Source of the DNA: Dictyophora rubrovolvata
Lineage: Eukaryota; Basidiomycota; Agaricomycetes; Phallales; Phallaceae
Length of the DNA stretch: 64,000 nt
Assembly: GCA_029959195.1 (NCBI GenBank)
Contig: CP114123.1
Location: 372,001-436,000 of the forward strand
Direction of reading: 5' to 3'
The stretch's first letter is position 1, and the number at the start of each line of letters is the position of its first letter. The notes beneath the pieces are model-generated. The model did not search any database and was not told the origin of the DNA. It saw only the letters and a program-made list of their open reading frames with translations. A program made the position numbers and the translations under genes. Below, in pieces: positions 21,738 to 34,188 of the stretch.

Positions 21738-24700
21738 TTATTGATATAACTCCTGCGAATCTAGGAAAAAACGTACAAAAGTGTCATTATCAACCACATC
21801 ATTTAGAAAATAGACTTTCTTTTTGCTTGGAGAAAAAAAGGGAATGAAGTGACAGCCTCGAATGACGTATTCGAGACAAATGAACTGAACGTCTTGTTCT
21901 TCAAAAGCTTGCATTCCTTCCCACCGAACTGACTTCAAGACTGATGGTACAAGCATTTTCACGAGTGCAAGGTCACATTATTGGTCCTTCGAATCTTTGC
22001 AGGTAAAAATGAATAAAAGCTGAGCAAATGAAATTGGGTTTGTGTTTATTGCGACAAAATCAAAGCGTGGGTGTCCATGGAATTCAGTATTGCAACGGAG
22101 GATGTCCTTTGATGGTCGCCAGTCTTCCATTGACCGAAAGGTAATGTAGAGACATTTGAAAGGTTGAATCTGAAAACAAGAATTGATCATGTTCATACAG
22201 AAACAGATATACGCGGCACTCACAGTAGTATTATGATTTATCGACGGCCTCTGTTCATCTGGGATCTCATTCATAAACTCCAGAAGATTTGATGCAAAGT
22301 GAGAGAAGTTGGAATCTGGTGAATTATTTTGTTCTACCTCGGATAATTTCATGGTGGCAGAAGGGGAGCCTAAGCTATAATGATTTTCGATTTCATGCTT
22401 CTCCCGCGCTGTGTCTTCATCAACGGGGTTTTCGTCATCCGCGGAGTTGCGCTCCTTTTCGAATTGATCGACAAACATTCGTATTTGGGCTATCGCCTCC
22501 TGATTTTCATCGATTCTGGTCATCTAACCATAGAAGTTATTTGGTTAATCTTTGAACAGTATAGATGAGATATTTTACCTGAGCTTCAACACTTTTGAAG
22601 TTTGTTTGGCGATATGCCTGCTTCACTTCTTGCTGGAAACCTTCACCAGGACGGGTTGAATAGCCGTCAATACATCCTTTCCGACGCAAATCGGCTAAAG
22701 CATGACGCATCATATGGTGTTTAGGATAGCTATATGACTTTCCATGTAATTCCGTGATATCCTTTACATTGTTAATTCGTCTAGAATATTAGAATTAATT
22801 CAGACTCACGGTGCAAAGCTTGTGATATTCGGGTATAACAATTTGTTCCAGATATAAAATATTACGTTCAGATATAACTTTGAGACTGAGAACCGCACGA
22901 AATATGCCACACCAACGAATTGCTTGAAAAATGGGAGATTGCGCTTGAAGAATTGGAGCGAGACATGGAATAATACACTGGAATAATGATTCATTTGAAT
23001 ATCATGCAAAAATTGTGTTGAACCATGTATACCTTTAAAATGTCACGAAAAGAGTTTCCGTCAGTATAATCTATTTTAGTGACATGATCAAAATGTTTTA
23101 ATCTGGCCCAAGGTGGTACTTGTGCCATGCTATGCTCGACGTTGAGTTAGATGATAATATACCAAAGTAATAATGAAACTCACTTTCGAGATAGTTGTGC
23201 TTGTTCACTAGCGTTCAAGACTTTCAACAGCAGGGGCCATTGGTGTTTCCCCCATTCGCCCGAGTCAAAAGAATGTAAAATATCATATGAATATGCATGA
23301 TAAGGACAGGATCTACACAATTTCCAAAAACAATTCTAAAGAGAGTTAATTATCCTTCAATAGAATAGTCACGATCTTACTGGTATCAAATGAAGCCCAT
23401 TATTTTTCAATAAAAGTTCAGCAGGCTTTTGCTGCAGCGATTTTGCTTTCGTGAAGATCTCGGCCATGCTTGTATCAGTACGTTCTTGATACGCGGTGAT
23501 TATGGAATGTAGTTCTTGTTGTGGAACGAGGCAACGTGGACAAGGATAGTTCGCACGACAACCTCGTGTTCCACAGAAGGAATAAGCCTCTTCTAAGTCG
23601 AGAGAAGCGATCAAAAGGCCGGGAAAAATAATACGGATCGTCCCATCACCACACATAATTGCTTCGCCAAAGATCGATCGGTTTTTGAGAGACCGGAGAA
23701 TTATGCTAAGAATTTTATGATAGACTTCACGTTTGTACTGTGCCAATTCAATAGACGAGAGCGAGTCATCTTCATTATGAGGGGAATCAGCTGGATCGCC
23801 AACCTAAACCATATAATCTAATTAGTAAAAATAATAATCGATGTTGAAAGAAAATTACGATGGGCATGTAACCAATTAATATGCCCCCTCCATTTCCCGA
23901 TGCATTCCGTATTTGGCTTGGAAGTGCACATGCGCGTAAGATAATTGGATGCATTTTTTTATTAGTGGACACATTGCTCTTATCAAGCCATATATGCAGC
24001 GGGAAATAACAGTGTGGATGCTCTGAGTCGGGATTAATAGAATCCTAAATTATAATGTTAAAGCAATATGATATGATTCTCAACAAAATTGTAAATACCT
24101 GATATTCCCACCACGCATCGCCTGAATTAAGTTCATCATATATTCGCGTGACTTCCTCGCCAACATGTAGGAACTTCTTCACCGGAAACCATGAAATATC
24201 TTCGGACAGAGTTGGATCCTGGACTAAATTCATGATCCACTGCCACGGATCTCGATATAGGAACTTGAAAGTTTGAGTTTTTCCTTGAAAGGTATGCGAA
24301 ACCTCAGCTTCGGTAAACTTCAAATAGATCAGACATACGGCAACGATCAGACGAGGAAATCAATTCATACTTGCTGGATAAATTTTCGGGCTGAGGTAAG
24401 AGAGTCTTGAACATCTTGATGTGTTCGGAATGTTAATGAGGAGTTCTTTGCCCATCCGCCGTGAATACCATTGAGAATCCTGTCTGTTATATCCTTCTTT
24501 AAACAGCCAGTCACTACGATTTCGGCAAACTCGAAGTCTGCGCGTGTGCGGAAAGGGGCCCATGGCCGTTCAGGATCAGGAGTGTGCTGAGAAACTGATG
24601 GTTTGTCGGAATTTGTTTTGGGAAACTGTTCTGTGTCTAGTGGGATGATTGTAGGCTCGTGTAGTTTGCTATGCGGATGATGTATAATCTCAATATATTC

Positions 24701-25131
24701 ATCTGAACTTGATGGTGTTACAGGGGGAGTAGAAGCTGATTCGTCATCTAATATTTGATCTAATATTTGATCCAGAAATTACTTGGTAAAATTTTGCATA
24801 AGCATGGATGATAACGCTGCTTACCATGCATATAAACGTCATCTACCATACCAACAGACCACGTGTTCCGATCGACACCTACACCCTCGGATACTTGTAA
24901 ATGTGAGCCTGGATATCGCTCTATATGGAATAATTTAGTTTGAGAATATTGAGATAGACCAAATGTACCCGTACGATCGTTCAGACCCAGGGTCGGTGTC
25001 CGAAGCACATTGTTGCGCAAGTGTTTGATTCTGCATGCCTCTTGATGTTTATCGAAGCGATGGTATTTCTTTACTTTGTTGCAGTATTGGCAAAATCGCT
25101 GGTGTCCTAATACTTTACGACTGCTGTGCAT
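21738..25131 (-). CDS. Plavaka-type transposase
   Basis: Cuts and joins transposon ends. From ATG 25,131 the protein begins with a C2H2-like finger, CQYCNKVKKYHRFDKHQEAC. Exons joined by short introns then give DPERPWAPFRTRADFEFAE, DPWQWIMNLVQDP, FPLHIWLDKSNVS, a region with GDGTIRIIFPGLLIASLDLEE, the Cys cluster CGTRGCRANYPCPRCL, PKHHMMRHALADLRRKG, and the C-terminal DWRPSKDILRCNTEFHGHPRFD. Every junction I tested kept frame, for roughly 950-1,000 residues. One in-frame TAA at 21,978-21,980 separates the last 80 or so codons (KMLVPSVLKSVRW onward, to 21,738); the homologous frame continues beyond it. The acidic residues in DKS and GDG are candidate catalytic positions. The kinase cargo is transcribed divergently. 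Confidence 0.85.
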
Positions 25132-25200
25132 GAGGGATCGACGTTATCGATTATACTGTGTTTTCATGCCTGAAAGCAGAGCAGTGAGCTCAGTTGACTT

Positions 25201-25213
25201 CACGTGACACGTG
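25201..25213. promoter_or_regulatory. Twin CACGTG E-boxes
   Basis: CACGTG at 25,201-25,206 and 25,208-25,213, in the 240 bp between the divergent transposase and kinase starts. E-boxes bind bHLH factors; use here is inference. Confidence 0.45.
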
Positions 25214-25368
25214 ACAGTAAGTAAACTTCACTGTTCCGCTTTTCCGTCCACTTGGGTATCCTCCCCACAAAGGGACGAACGAGAATGAGAGCAAGGAAAA
25301 GAGAGCAGTGGTACTTATTGGGACGTTTACTCCCATCCTGCAGCTGTGACATTTGCGGCTGCACATCC

Positions 25369-28300
25369 ATGACGGACGATACCCAAGTTCGGCCCCTATC
25401 TCCTCTTGCAAACTTGGGCAAGGGTGAATTTGGAAAAGTGAAGCTGGGTCTTCACTCTAAATGGGGCGAAGAAGTTGCTGTCAAGTTGATAAGACGAGGC
25501 AATGTTGATAACCATCTGCGATTGTCGAAAGTTGAATGAGAGATTGAGGTCCTTAGGGTAAAGTTTGTTTTCTTTGTTATTATTTGCTCATTTGTAATAA
25601 TACTTTTTTTTTTAGCTTCTTAAACATCCAAATATTGTACGATTATATGATGTAATCGAGACGGACAAGTACATCGGTATCATCCTTGAATATGCCTCTG
25701 GAGGCGAACTCTTCGACCACATCCTTGCGCATCACTTCTTGAAAGAAAAAGACGCTTGCAAGCTATTTGCGCAGCTCATTAGTGGTGTCTCGTATATCCA
25801 TTCCAAGAAAATTGTTCATCACGATCTCAAACTCGAAAATTTATTACTCGACCGCTCCCGAAATGTTATCATCACTGATTTTGGATTCGCCAATCGCTTT
25901 GAACATCATGCAGACATGCAAACATCATGCGGTTCTCCATGTTATGCGGCTCCGGAATTGGTCATTTCCGAAGGGCTCTATGTTGGCTCCGCAGTCGACA
26001 TTTGGTCTTGCAGCGTTATCCTCTACGCCATACTGGCTGGGTATTTACCCTTTGACGATGACCCAGCCAATCCGGAAGGTGACAACATCAATCTCCTCTA
26101 TAAGTATATCATCAATACCCCTCTTACCTTCCCGGATTATATCTCCACTGACGCTCGCGATTTGCTATCCCAAATGCTCATCCCGGATCCCAAACACCGT
26201 GCCAGTTTGGACAGCATCGATGGCTCGAAGCGTACAAGCACTTATTCGAACAAAGCACTGCTGAATTGGAACGCATCACATTGGAGCAACAGACTATGAA
26301 GCAGCAGGCTTATCAACGCCAAATACACACCACCGCCTCACAGCAACAGTCCCAGACCAAGGAATACTACAACTCATCTGCTACAAATGCACCTACACCA
26401 TGGCATGCCGTTGCTAGTGCCATCGTAATGGGTTCTAATCCAGAAGCCGAATCTTTTGTCGACTCGGCAGCAGCGAATGATACCCTTTCACCTGCTACAT
26501 CTACTGCTGAACATGACCGGAGCTCTACACGGTTGAAACGCTCCAAGTTTAAGGAAAAATGGGCCAAGACTCTGGACAAGGATAGAGAGACTGGTAGCTG
26601 GTGGAAGAAGACCAATCAACATCATACTCTTCAACTTGAGTATGCAGAGGACATCCCTGCCTCTCCTCAAGTTCCTATGCCTCAGCGTCCACAAGAGGCT
26701 GTTTCTGACATCATGACAACTACAATCGCTCCTCAAGCGGTCGCTGAAGCTGAAGATTCACCAGCCACACCTAAGGCGCATAAGACAGCTTTCGAGACAT
26801 CTGCCCAACAGTCTCCAAAGACGCTGACAGCCGCACATCCTATGCCTTCATCATTTGAGGCTCTATTTACTCCTCCCTCGTAACATGCTCAACAGTAACA
26901 GCAACAGCAACCCACGTTGTCTCAACCTAGTCCAGATCAGACCGTTCATCCTGGAGAACATGTTGCTCAAGTGCCCAGTCCTCAAACTATGCCGCGCAAA
27001 GCTGGTAAAGGTGGCAATGCGGAATCAACAAACTCTGGAGGAAGTGGTGGCAAGAGACTCCGTCAAGGTTTGTCAGTGGATAGGTTTGGGTTTGGTGTTG
27101 GAAAGAAAGCAAGCAGTAGCGTTACTGACATACCCGGAGAAGAGATGGTTCCCAATGGAGTGAAGAATAATGACATGTCGTCTTCCACGTCGGCTCTTGT
27201 CCCAAGCAGGAAAGAAAATCTCAAAGTCAACGGGACCGATACGAAGACGGATAGAGAATCTGAGCAGGAGAAAGATGATAAGAAGGCGAAGAATAGGCGA
27301 AAGACCTTAAGTTTGATGGTTGAGCCTTTGAGTCAGTAAGTAACTTTTGTGTTTTCTTTTAGTATCTCTGAGGCTGATGGTGCTTTGATATAGGACTATC
27401 AAAGAATGGAAGAACCACTCCGTCACCGTCAAAACTAACAAATCTCGGGATACTTCGCATTCCAATAAAGAGAAAGAGAACCAGAAAGAGAACCAGAAAG
27501 AGCAGGTGAAGGCGAAGAACGGCAAAAGACCACCGACTCTGACTCTTACTCCTATGCCGACCAGTGGCAGTACTGTGAAGGCTGATATACCCATCAATAA
27601 TATTCCTGAGGCACTGCTCAGTCCACTGCTGGGTGGTATCCACAATCCTACATTACCTCGAGCCTTGTTCAATAGCATCACCACCAACACTGGCGTGTCG
27701 ACTCTCTCGGCTAAAGGGGTGATGAATTGGTTTAGACTGCGAAGTCTCGGGAGGAGGAAACCTGAGATTCTCAGTGATGCTCGGGCAGAAGGTGCTTCAG
27801 ACTTCGTAAGTCAAGACACTTATCATTCCTTTTATTATTGTGTCTAGCTCTTTCAATCTGACAGGTCATTGTCAATCCTCCTGCTCCTTCCAACGTAACC
27901 ATCAGCTCTGCTTCCACAACTTCGCGCCGTACTCTGTCAGAGACCTCCAGCGCAGCTCCCTCCACAGCATCCCATATAATGTCGATCATGCGGACTGTTA
28001 CTTCCCCTCAATTCCCTCAAGTTCCTTCACCGTTCGCCTCTGCAAATGCTTCTCCAGCCCCTGTAACACCTAATTGCTTCGACGTTGTGAATTCATCATA
28101 GTGCCATTGATCAAGGAACTGTAACGAATGGTCCACCTGCCATGGTCTTTGCTCATGTCACCAAAGTCCTTCCAGGTATGGGTTTAGAGATGCAAAGGGA
28201 AGCCGAGTTCAAGTGGCGCTGTGTTCATGCTAAAAAGGATAAGCTGGGAGCGTTCAATGTTGTCGTAGGATCTGGAACTGCCGGAAGTGGCGGGGTACGT

Positions 28301-28575
28301 GATTGGCCATTATCTTTTCATGGCGTTGTCGTATTAATCTTTGTCATTGTCTGTGCAGGTTAACAAATGGAGTCTTCCTGTTCTATCTCATACACACTCG
28401 TCGGCAGGGGGGATGCTTCGGGGCCTGCTTATGTGTCGCACTACTTCACAGTCATTGTCAAACCCTTCCATACCACTGTGGCAACAACAGTCTGCTAACG
28501 ATACCTCCAATCATCTAAACACATACAATGGAGATACAGAACCAATGAATTCTAGAAGAAGCAGCGGTGATTGAT
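25369..28575 (+). pseudogene. Captured Kin4-like CAMKL Ser/Thr kinase, broken
   Basis: Host-type protein kinase carried inside the transposon. From ATG 25,369: glycine loop GKGEFGKV, VAVK lysine, an intron at about 25,559-25,615, then LKHPNIVRLYDVIE, the catalytic loop VHHDLKLENLLLD, DFGFANRF, and APE in GSPCYAAPELV. The long Ser/Pro/Gln-rich tail matches agaric Kin4-like kinases, including KWRCVHAKKDKLGAFNVV near 28,220-28,260, but the terminal KA1-like end is missing. Breaks: TGA at 25,537-25,539, a frameshift near 26,220 before ITLEQQTMKQQ, a stop at about 26,881, and HHD in place of HRD. Retained introns show capture of genomic DNA. It was probably a passenger without function at the protein level. 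Confidence 0.8.
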
Positions 28576-28778
28576 GGTTATAGTATATAAATATGTTTTT
28601 GTTATATCCAATTAAATGAGACCCTCTTATAATGTGCCATTTGAGGGTTTTTACTCTTTTGAAGTGTCTTTGTATCCTCATACTTTAAAGTCGAAGAGTA
28701 ACGTGTGACATGACAACGCCCAGACTGCTTATCCCTCCAACTTCTTCATTTCATTTACTGAACTTACTGAACATAAAA

Positions 28779-30805
28779 ATGCCACAATATACTGTTCCAG
28801 CACTCCTCAGTGATGATGATGATGATGTGACAGAGCTGAGTGAAGTAGTTGCGGTAAGATTTGAGATATAAATTTATCCACACTAACCCTTTTTAGACAT
28901 ATCGTGATCTCAGGGCCGATATAGCTATGTCATCAAGAGAGATGATCGCACGCGAGCAGGAAATTCTGGATTTGGAAGCAAAACTAAAGTTTTTGAAGAA
29001 GAGCAGAAAGACGCCCCAGCCTCCGCAAGAAGAACTCCCTACAAAAGACAGTGATAGATATAATGCACTTGGCAAACAATATGTTCTCACTGTATCACTG
29101 TGGCTTCATAATCAAAAAATTGCTTTCACAGTCAAAGAAGATCCAGGGTACAGGCCTAGCAGACGGTATCGTAATGACATGATCATGCAAGGCCAGTTGC
29201 GTGATCTCAAAGAATTAGTCCCAGAAGAATTACATGGCCATTTTGGCGATGTAAGATTTCAATCCAAGGTATTTATTCGTGTAACATTGATGACTCCTAA
29301 TTATTAATATTATACAGTTCATCAAAGGAATGAATCAACAACGAGCAACTGCCGTCAATCATATACGGAATGGGTTGAATATGATATTTGAAGGTTCAGG
29401 TTTTGCAATTGAGAAGGAAGAGGTGAGGCTTGAGCTAAATGGTTGGTCGAAAAAAGAAGGCAAGACCGGAAGCTTTCACTGGCTGGCACCAATCGCTTAT
29501 GAGGACTTCAAAGTAAATCCTGGCGATGGCCATACCAGACTATTCCATAATATGGTCATACTTCGCGTAAGTCTTATATTAAAAGAAGAATGCCAGTTAC
29601 TTACAAGATTTCTCTCAGACATATCTATTACTTTATTACGGAATACGTGGTTTAAAAGACTTCAAGACAGTGAGAGGCAAATATGGTGGTCGAAAACCTA
29701 TTGGGATTGTGTGGGGACTGAAAGAGGTTACTCCTACCATGCTAGCTATTATTGTGACGATTGTAAGCTCCAAGTATTTATTATGGGTTCTTATATTCTA
29801 AGTTGATTTGCGACCCTTAGCTTCGATGCGCGCTTACTGAGGATGATTTCAATGCCACGAAAACGGATTATGAGCCAGGCATTTCATATCACAAGTGTTT
29901 TAATACCTACATGGAGCTTTGTGCAAAACGCAGTAAGCATTTGCAGCTAGAAAGTACGCTTGAATGGGCCAATCGATTATTATATCCTCAACATCAAAAT
30001 GCCGATGACTCCTCTATTAATTCAGATCAAGAAGAAATAGATAAAGCTATGGGAGAACGGAGCTCGGATTACGAAGATGATGAAAATAGCCGGGAAATGA
30101 GGGAAATGAATGAGAATGAGAATGATCAGCCCCAAACAGATGTACCTAGGCCTCATCCTCATATAATATCTAGAGTAAGATATATTCAGATCATTACTTT
30201 AGCAAATCATCCAAAGACACTTTCAGAACAAAAGCACTGTGACATCCTCTACTGCACCTCCAGCCCCCAGCGCTTCACCACAAGCCCCTGCCTCTCCTGA
30301 ACATTCTGAACTTCTGGCTTCTCCTGAACTCCCGGCTTCTTCTGAACTCCCGGCTTCTCCAACTTCCACCTTATTTCCCACAACATCTTCAACTCCTGCT
30401 GTGCCCTCAGCTGCTCCTACTGGATCTCGTATTCCCGCCACTGGATCTCGTATTCCCATTGCTGGATCTCGTATTCCCATTGCCGGATCTCGTATTCCCA
30501 TCACTGAACCTCGTATTTCGGCTGGATCTCAGGCTTCCATAATGTCTCAAGCTAGTCCATCCACAAGCACAAGACCCTCAGCCATGACCGTTTATGGCTG
30601 CATTCCTGCTGCAGATAAACCAAGCATGCCACAAACTACACGTGCCCATGGTGGGCAAAAACGTGGCAACGATACAGCCGACACTGAAACTTACACACGC
30701 AGATTGAGATCAAGGACTAATTCGAATCCAGTGACTGAGAAAGATGCTATTAGGGACGTTAGAAAAGACGGTGGTCGAAAAGGGAAGGCTAAAGCAAAAA
30801 AATGA
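28779..30805 (+). CDS. DUF6698 family protein of the transposon
   Basis: Protein of unknown function, a family often found with Agaricomycete transposons. Six exons join without a frame break: 28779-28853, 28897-29250, 29318-29566, 29619-29762, 29821-30174 and 30227-30805, giving 584 residues. The N-terminus has an Asp run (SDDDDDDV) and a predicted coiled coil (REQEILDLEAKLKFLKK). The DUF6698-like core is about residues 210-390: FHWLAPIAYEDF, GIVWGLKEVTPTMLAIIV, LRCALTEDDFNATKTDY and WANRLLYPQ. The tail is Ser/Pro-rich with a 7-residue repeat and ends very basic (GRKGKAKAKK), suggesting nuclear localisation or DNA contact. The intact reading frame implies recent selection or a young insertion. 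A helper role in transposition is inference only. Confidence 0.75.
30421..30519 (+). repeat. 21 bp tandem repeat within the DUF6698 gene
   Basis: About four and a half units with core GGATCTCGTATTCCC encode GSRIPIA repeats in the disordered tail. Units are in frame, so length change would not break the protein. Confidence 0.8.
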
Positions 30806-30921
30806 ACATGGATTAGTTTAGTATTTTTTAGGATCCGACTTCCTTGTCCTCGATACATATATGTTTGACCAAATTCTATTACAACGTAACGTAATGACAA
30901 TTTGATTATACGTCCAGTCGA

Positions 30922-31574
30922 CTAGCAAAGTTCACAGCAATCGCGACTAGTAAAACTATGTAAGATATCATTATACATTGTTAGTCGCATCACTTCCTCC
31001 TTTTTCCGATCTTCATAATTATTCTGCATTATCTCATACATCGTTCGCAAGTCCTTTACAGTGTGTCTCAACTCTTTTATGAGTTCCAATGCAATGAGCG
31101 TTGGGTTGTCTTGTTTTTCTTCTGCTTCACGTCTGATATTTGATTCAGTACTGGGAGGGATATCCTATAATAAAACTCAGTTAAGCAAACGTTAATCAGT
31201 GTTGACAATTGGTGTACCATGGCATGTACATTGCTTTCCTCTCTGGTACCATGCTGAAATCCACCATTATTTTCAAGTTGTTGCAAACGGTTCGAGACTT
31301 TTGTCAGTCTTTCAGGTGTAGCACCTGTTATATATATTTTGAGTGGATAATCCATTTATCAGCTGCTAGACATACCGATACAATCTAAACAGATTTCAGA
31401 TATCATTCTCTGTCGACCAACTCCACCTTCATCCAAGCCCCAATTTGATTCAGAAGTCGGGAAAATGGCGGAATGATCGGATACACTGTCCTGAACTGAG
31501 ACTTGAGATTCCGTCTCAGGAATGATAGTATTTCCCGGAGAACGGGGATGGAAAACAGGTGTCAAATGTGGCAT
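30922..31574 (-). CDS. Small coiled-coil protein of the transposon
   Basis: Three exons (31376-31574, 31218-31324, 30922-31164) join in frame to 182 residues starting MPHLTPVFHPRSPG. The middle has a short helix (ERLTKVSNRLQQLENNGG). The C-terminal 80 residues form a probable coiled coil (IALELIKELRHTVKDLRTMY) rich in Glu/Lys, ending ELC. I do not recognise a domain. It is transcribed toward the DUF6698 gene, tail to tail, with about 115 bp between stops. Clean splice sites and an uninterrupted frame argue it is a real gene of the element. Confidence 0.65.
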
Positions 31575-32943
31575 GATACGAATGTTGAGCTTTGAATTTT
31601 GGTTTATTTGGCTCAAGCACGGTTCAGAATAGACGCCCGATTACAAGTTCCTTTCTAGCGGCTGAAGTTTTTTTTTTCACGCTCCGCTTTTCTCCTTTCT
31701 CCTGCTACTATCATACCATCACCGTTATGAGATTCAGCAGTGAACAATCCCAGTAAGTCATTTATACATTTTATATAGCATTCCTCGACAATTTTTATTA
31801 GAATGGATAGATATTGGAGTGTTCCAATATGCAATTTTAATGTATGTTAACACTTTTCTACTATCAGAAAGTCTCCTACGCATCTCATTTCTATTGCAGC
31901 AATCTTTCCAAACGAATAACCCCAAGATCAAAGACTTCAAAAAGAAGTGCGCCATTTCATCTCCCAGGCTGGAACCTTTCAGTTTAATTTATTTTTGCTA
32001 GATTTCCGCATTTAAATTGGGTGTGTCAGTCCATGATACTTGACTTGGACTTGATTAGCGGACCGGCTCTTTTTGATGAGCAACGTCGCTCATTGGAGAT
32101 GTTTCTGTGTGTAGCACCGTACATCTCTTTTTGCAAGCTTATGTCACAAGCTAGATCAAACACAGGCATCGCTCGATTATTTTGAAAACAAGAATGTGAT
32201 CCTCATGCCTCAAGCTCTTCCCTCCCGGTAATGTGTCCTGTGCATGTTTATCAATTCACAATTATACTAACGAAATTTTATCAGATTTTCAGGCTTCATT
32301 TTCAGGAGGTAAGGTAAGTAATTTGCCATCTCATTGGGGCTGTGGTGAAAATTAATGTCTTTCAAGTAGACTCCTTGCTAGACTATCACGTCGCACGTAA
32401 TATTATTCGATTAGGTATGCATTTAACTCACTCAATCTATAAATCCAATTAATTTCACAGGGTACTTGGATTTTCATCACTCACTCAGGTCCACTGCACA
32501 TCGCTTTTATAGTTCTAGTCGTTGAAGTTTTGATAGCTGGATGTGATTATGTAATCCACAAATGTTTATAAAGTAGATAGATAAGCGGCGATTTAGAATC
32601 TAATAACAAAACGTTGACTTTATAATCCTTGTCTGAACATACTGAAGTTTATTAACACATTGTGTCGTATAATAACCAAAGCAACATAAAATAATCTACT
32701 CGTTATACTAATTATCTTGAGCGAGTGTTCAAAAACTAAACCGGCCGATATTTAACCTTGAGTTGCAGTAAATGACTTAAAAATTGACCTCGTCCCAAAA
32801 TTATCCAAGTTTTTAGTTAATAATTCCGTCCTTAGGTTTGTTGGTGCCTTGAGTTAAAAATTTACGGTTAATAAATTGCCTCGGCGCCTGACAAGCTTTT
32901 TTAGGTTTATAATGATAAATAAACCTATTTCGATTTTTGCGAC
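31575..32943. other. Right subterminal region of the large transposon
   Basis: AT-rich. A few GT...AG pairs and short frames (for example near 31,758-32,001) could be a small gene, but no domain is visible. Near 32,830-32,930 the AGGTTTATAA-type words typical of the termini occur. Confidence 0.5.
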
Positions 32944-32996
32944 AATACCTTGTTTGAAGCTTATCCAGAGATTCGTGAATACATTTGACAAGACTT

Positions 32997-34188
32997 CATC
33001 AGGAAAAAAAGACATGGCTAAAAGTGGCTATATGGTCCGATATAGGCCGTGTAGGCCGTGTAGCCGTATTGCCATGTCCCCTGTTTTATTGGCCGCTGTA
33101 GTGCACCATAGCCAGACTCGGACTACATTGTTATATAGAAAGCAACACGATGCTACCAAAAAATGCCAAACATTTCTATATAGACCTACGTAGTACTATG
33201 ACAGGATTTATGAACTTGTTGCTTACACTTAGGTCTATTAGTTATGGATACCTCAGGTAATGCACACATGGATGGTTTGATTACAATAATGTCTGAATCA
33301 TTTATTAAAGAAAGTAATTACAACAGAACTATTGTTTTCATGATATGTATATATATCGTTTTTACTATCATCATCACTATCACTATCACCTTCACTTCCA
33401 TCCTATCCCTCTTGGCTTCCATCCTCCATTGCATTGTTAACTTACGTGATAGAGAGCGAGAAAGGAAAGGTTAGTGTCAATGATAAGGATGGTAAAAGAG
33501 GTGGACATACGAATATCTGCCGCCTTCATTATCTCCGTTGTTAGTCAATAAGCTATGGAACAATGAGGACAGTGACGGGTTTGGAAAAGCTAAAAAGTCT
33601 ATGTATGTGAAACTGACTGACTTGGGTAATAACTTGGATTCGACATTTCTTGGCGTTAGGAGAGGAGAAAAGGGGAGGGATGAATGAGGGCAGTTCTAAG
33701 GAGTTTGTGCAGTAAAATGACAAAATCTTCTGTTATATAAATTTTGACGGAATGAATCACCTGACTTGTTCAAACGTTTTTACACGTTCGTCATTCCTGA
33801 ATAATACCGGCCTTGTGTCTCCGGGACTTATATGTAGGGAACTTGAAAGTTTCGCAGGGCAAAGAGAAGGGTTGGAGAAGCAAAAGTTCATGCATTGAAT
33901 AGCACAAATACAGTCAGTCGAGGTAGTAATCAGGAGGCTAAAACATGACTCAAAAAAAAAAATATTAGACCAGTAGCTCCCGGTAGCTCCTGTAGCCACA
34001 AAGCATCACATAGTTTTACTTTAGATATGGAGGAATTATGGACAACAATGTAGCAGCGACGTGGACACAACATAGCTATGAACTGCTATAGAGTGTACAT
34101 AGCACCGTCACGTTACATAGCACAAGCGCGTGCATCATAAACGCTGACGGTTATATCGCGTTACTGCAAGACTTGAATTTTCCTGATG
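32997..34188. mobile_element. 1.2 kb non-autonomous DNA transposon in DUF6533 C
   Basis: Terminal inverted repeat CATCAGGAAAA at 32,997 with its complement ending at 34,188; TT duplicated at 32,995-32,996 and 34,189-34,190. Paralogs at about 44,815 and 52,575 show the empty site (GACAAGACTTACTTTG). Subterminal stretches repeat words such as TAGGCCGTGTAGGCCGTG (near 33,042) and variants of ATAGC. No transposase is encoded. The family is not recognised. Confidence 0.75.

Larger units (their letters stand above)
21358..32944. mobile_element. 11.6 kb Plavaka-type DNA transposon with captured kinase
   Basis: Terminal inverted repeats TGTCGCAAAAA (left from 21,358) and its complement (right, to 32,944), flanked by an AT duplication at 21,356-21,357 and 32,945-32,946. 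The paralog at about 15,850 has the empty site (CTTAAGATACCTTG), which confirms both ends. Words like AGGTTTATAA repeat beneath each terminus. Contents: transposase (minus), captured kinase (+), DUF6698 gene (+) and a coiled-coil gene (minus). Plavaka elements are usually grouped near the CACTA/CMC superfamily, judged here from the transposase; the termini alone would not place it. Three of the four genes are whole or almost so, suggesting a young insertion. Confidence 0.85.

Noticed and set aside
25190-25421. Minus-strand frames over the kinase start
   Set aside because: Antisense shadows of the kinase N-terminus with no domain.
33244-33999. Short frames within the 1.2 kb transposon as genes
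   Set aside because: Low-complexity (Thr/Ile/Ser runs) or featureless; the element looks non-coding.
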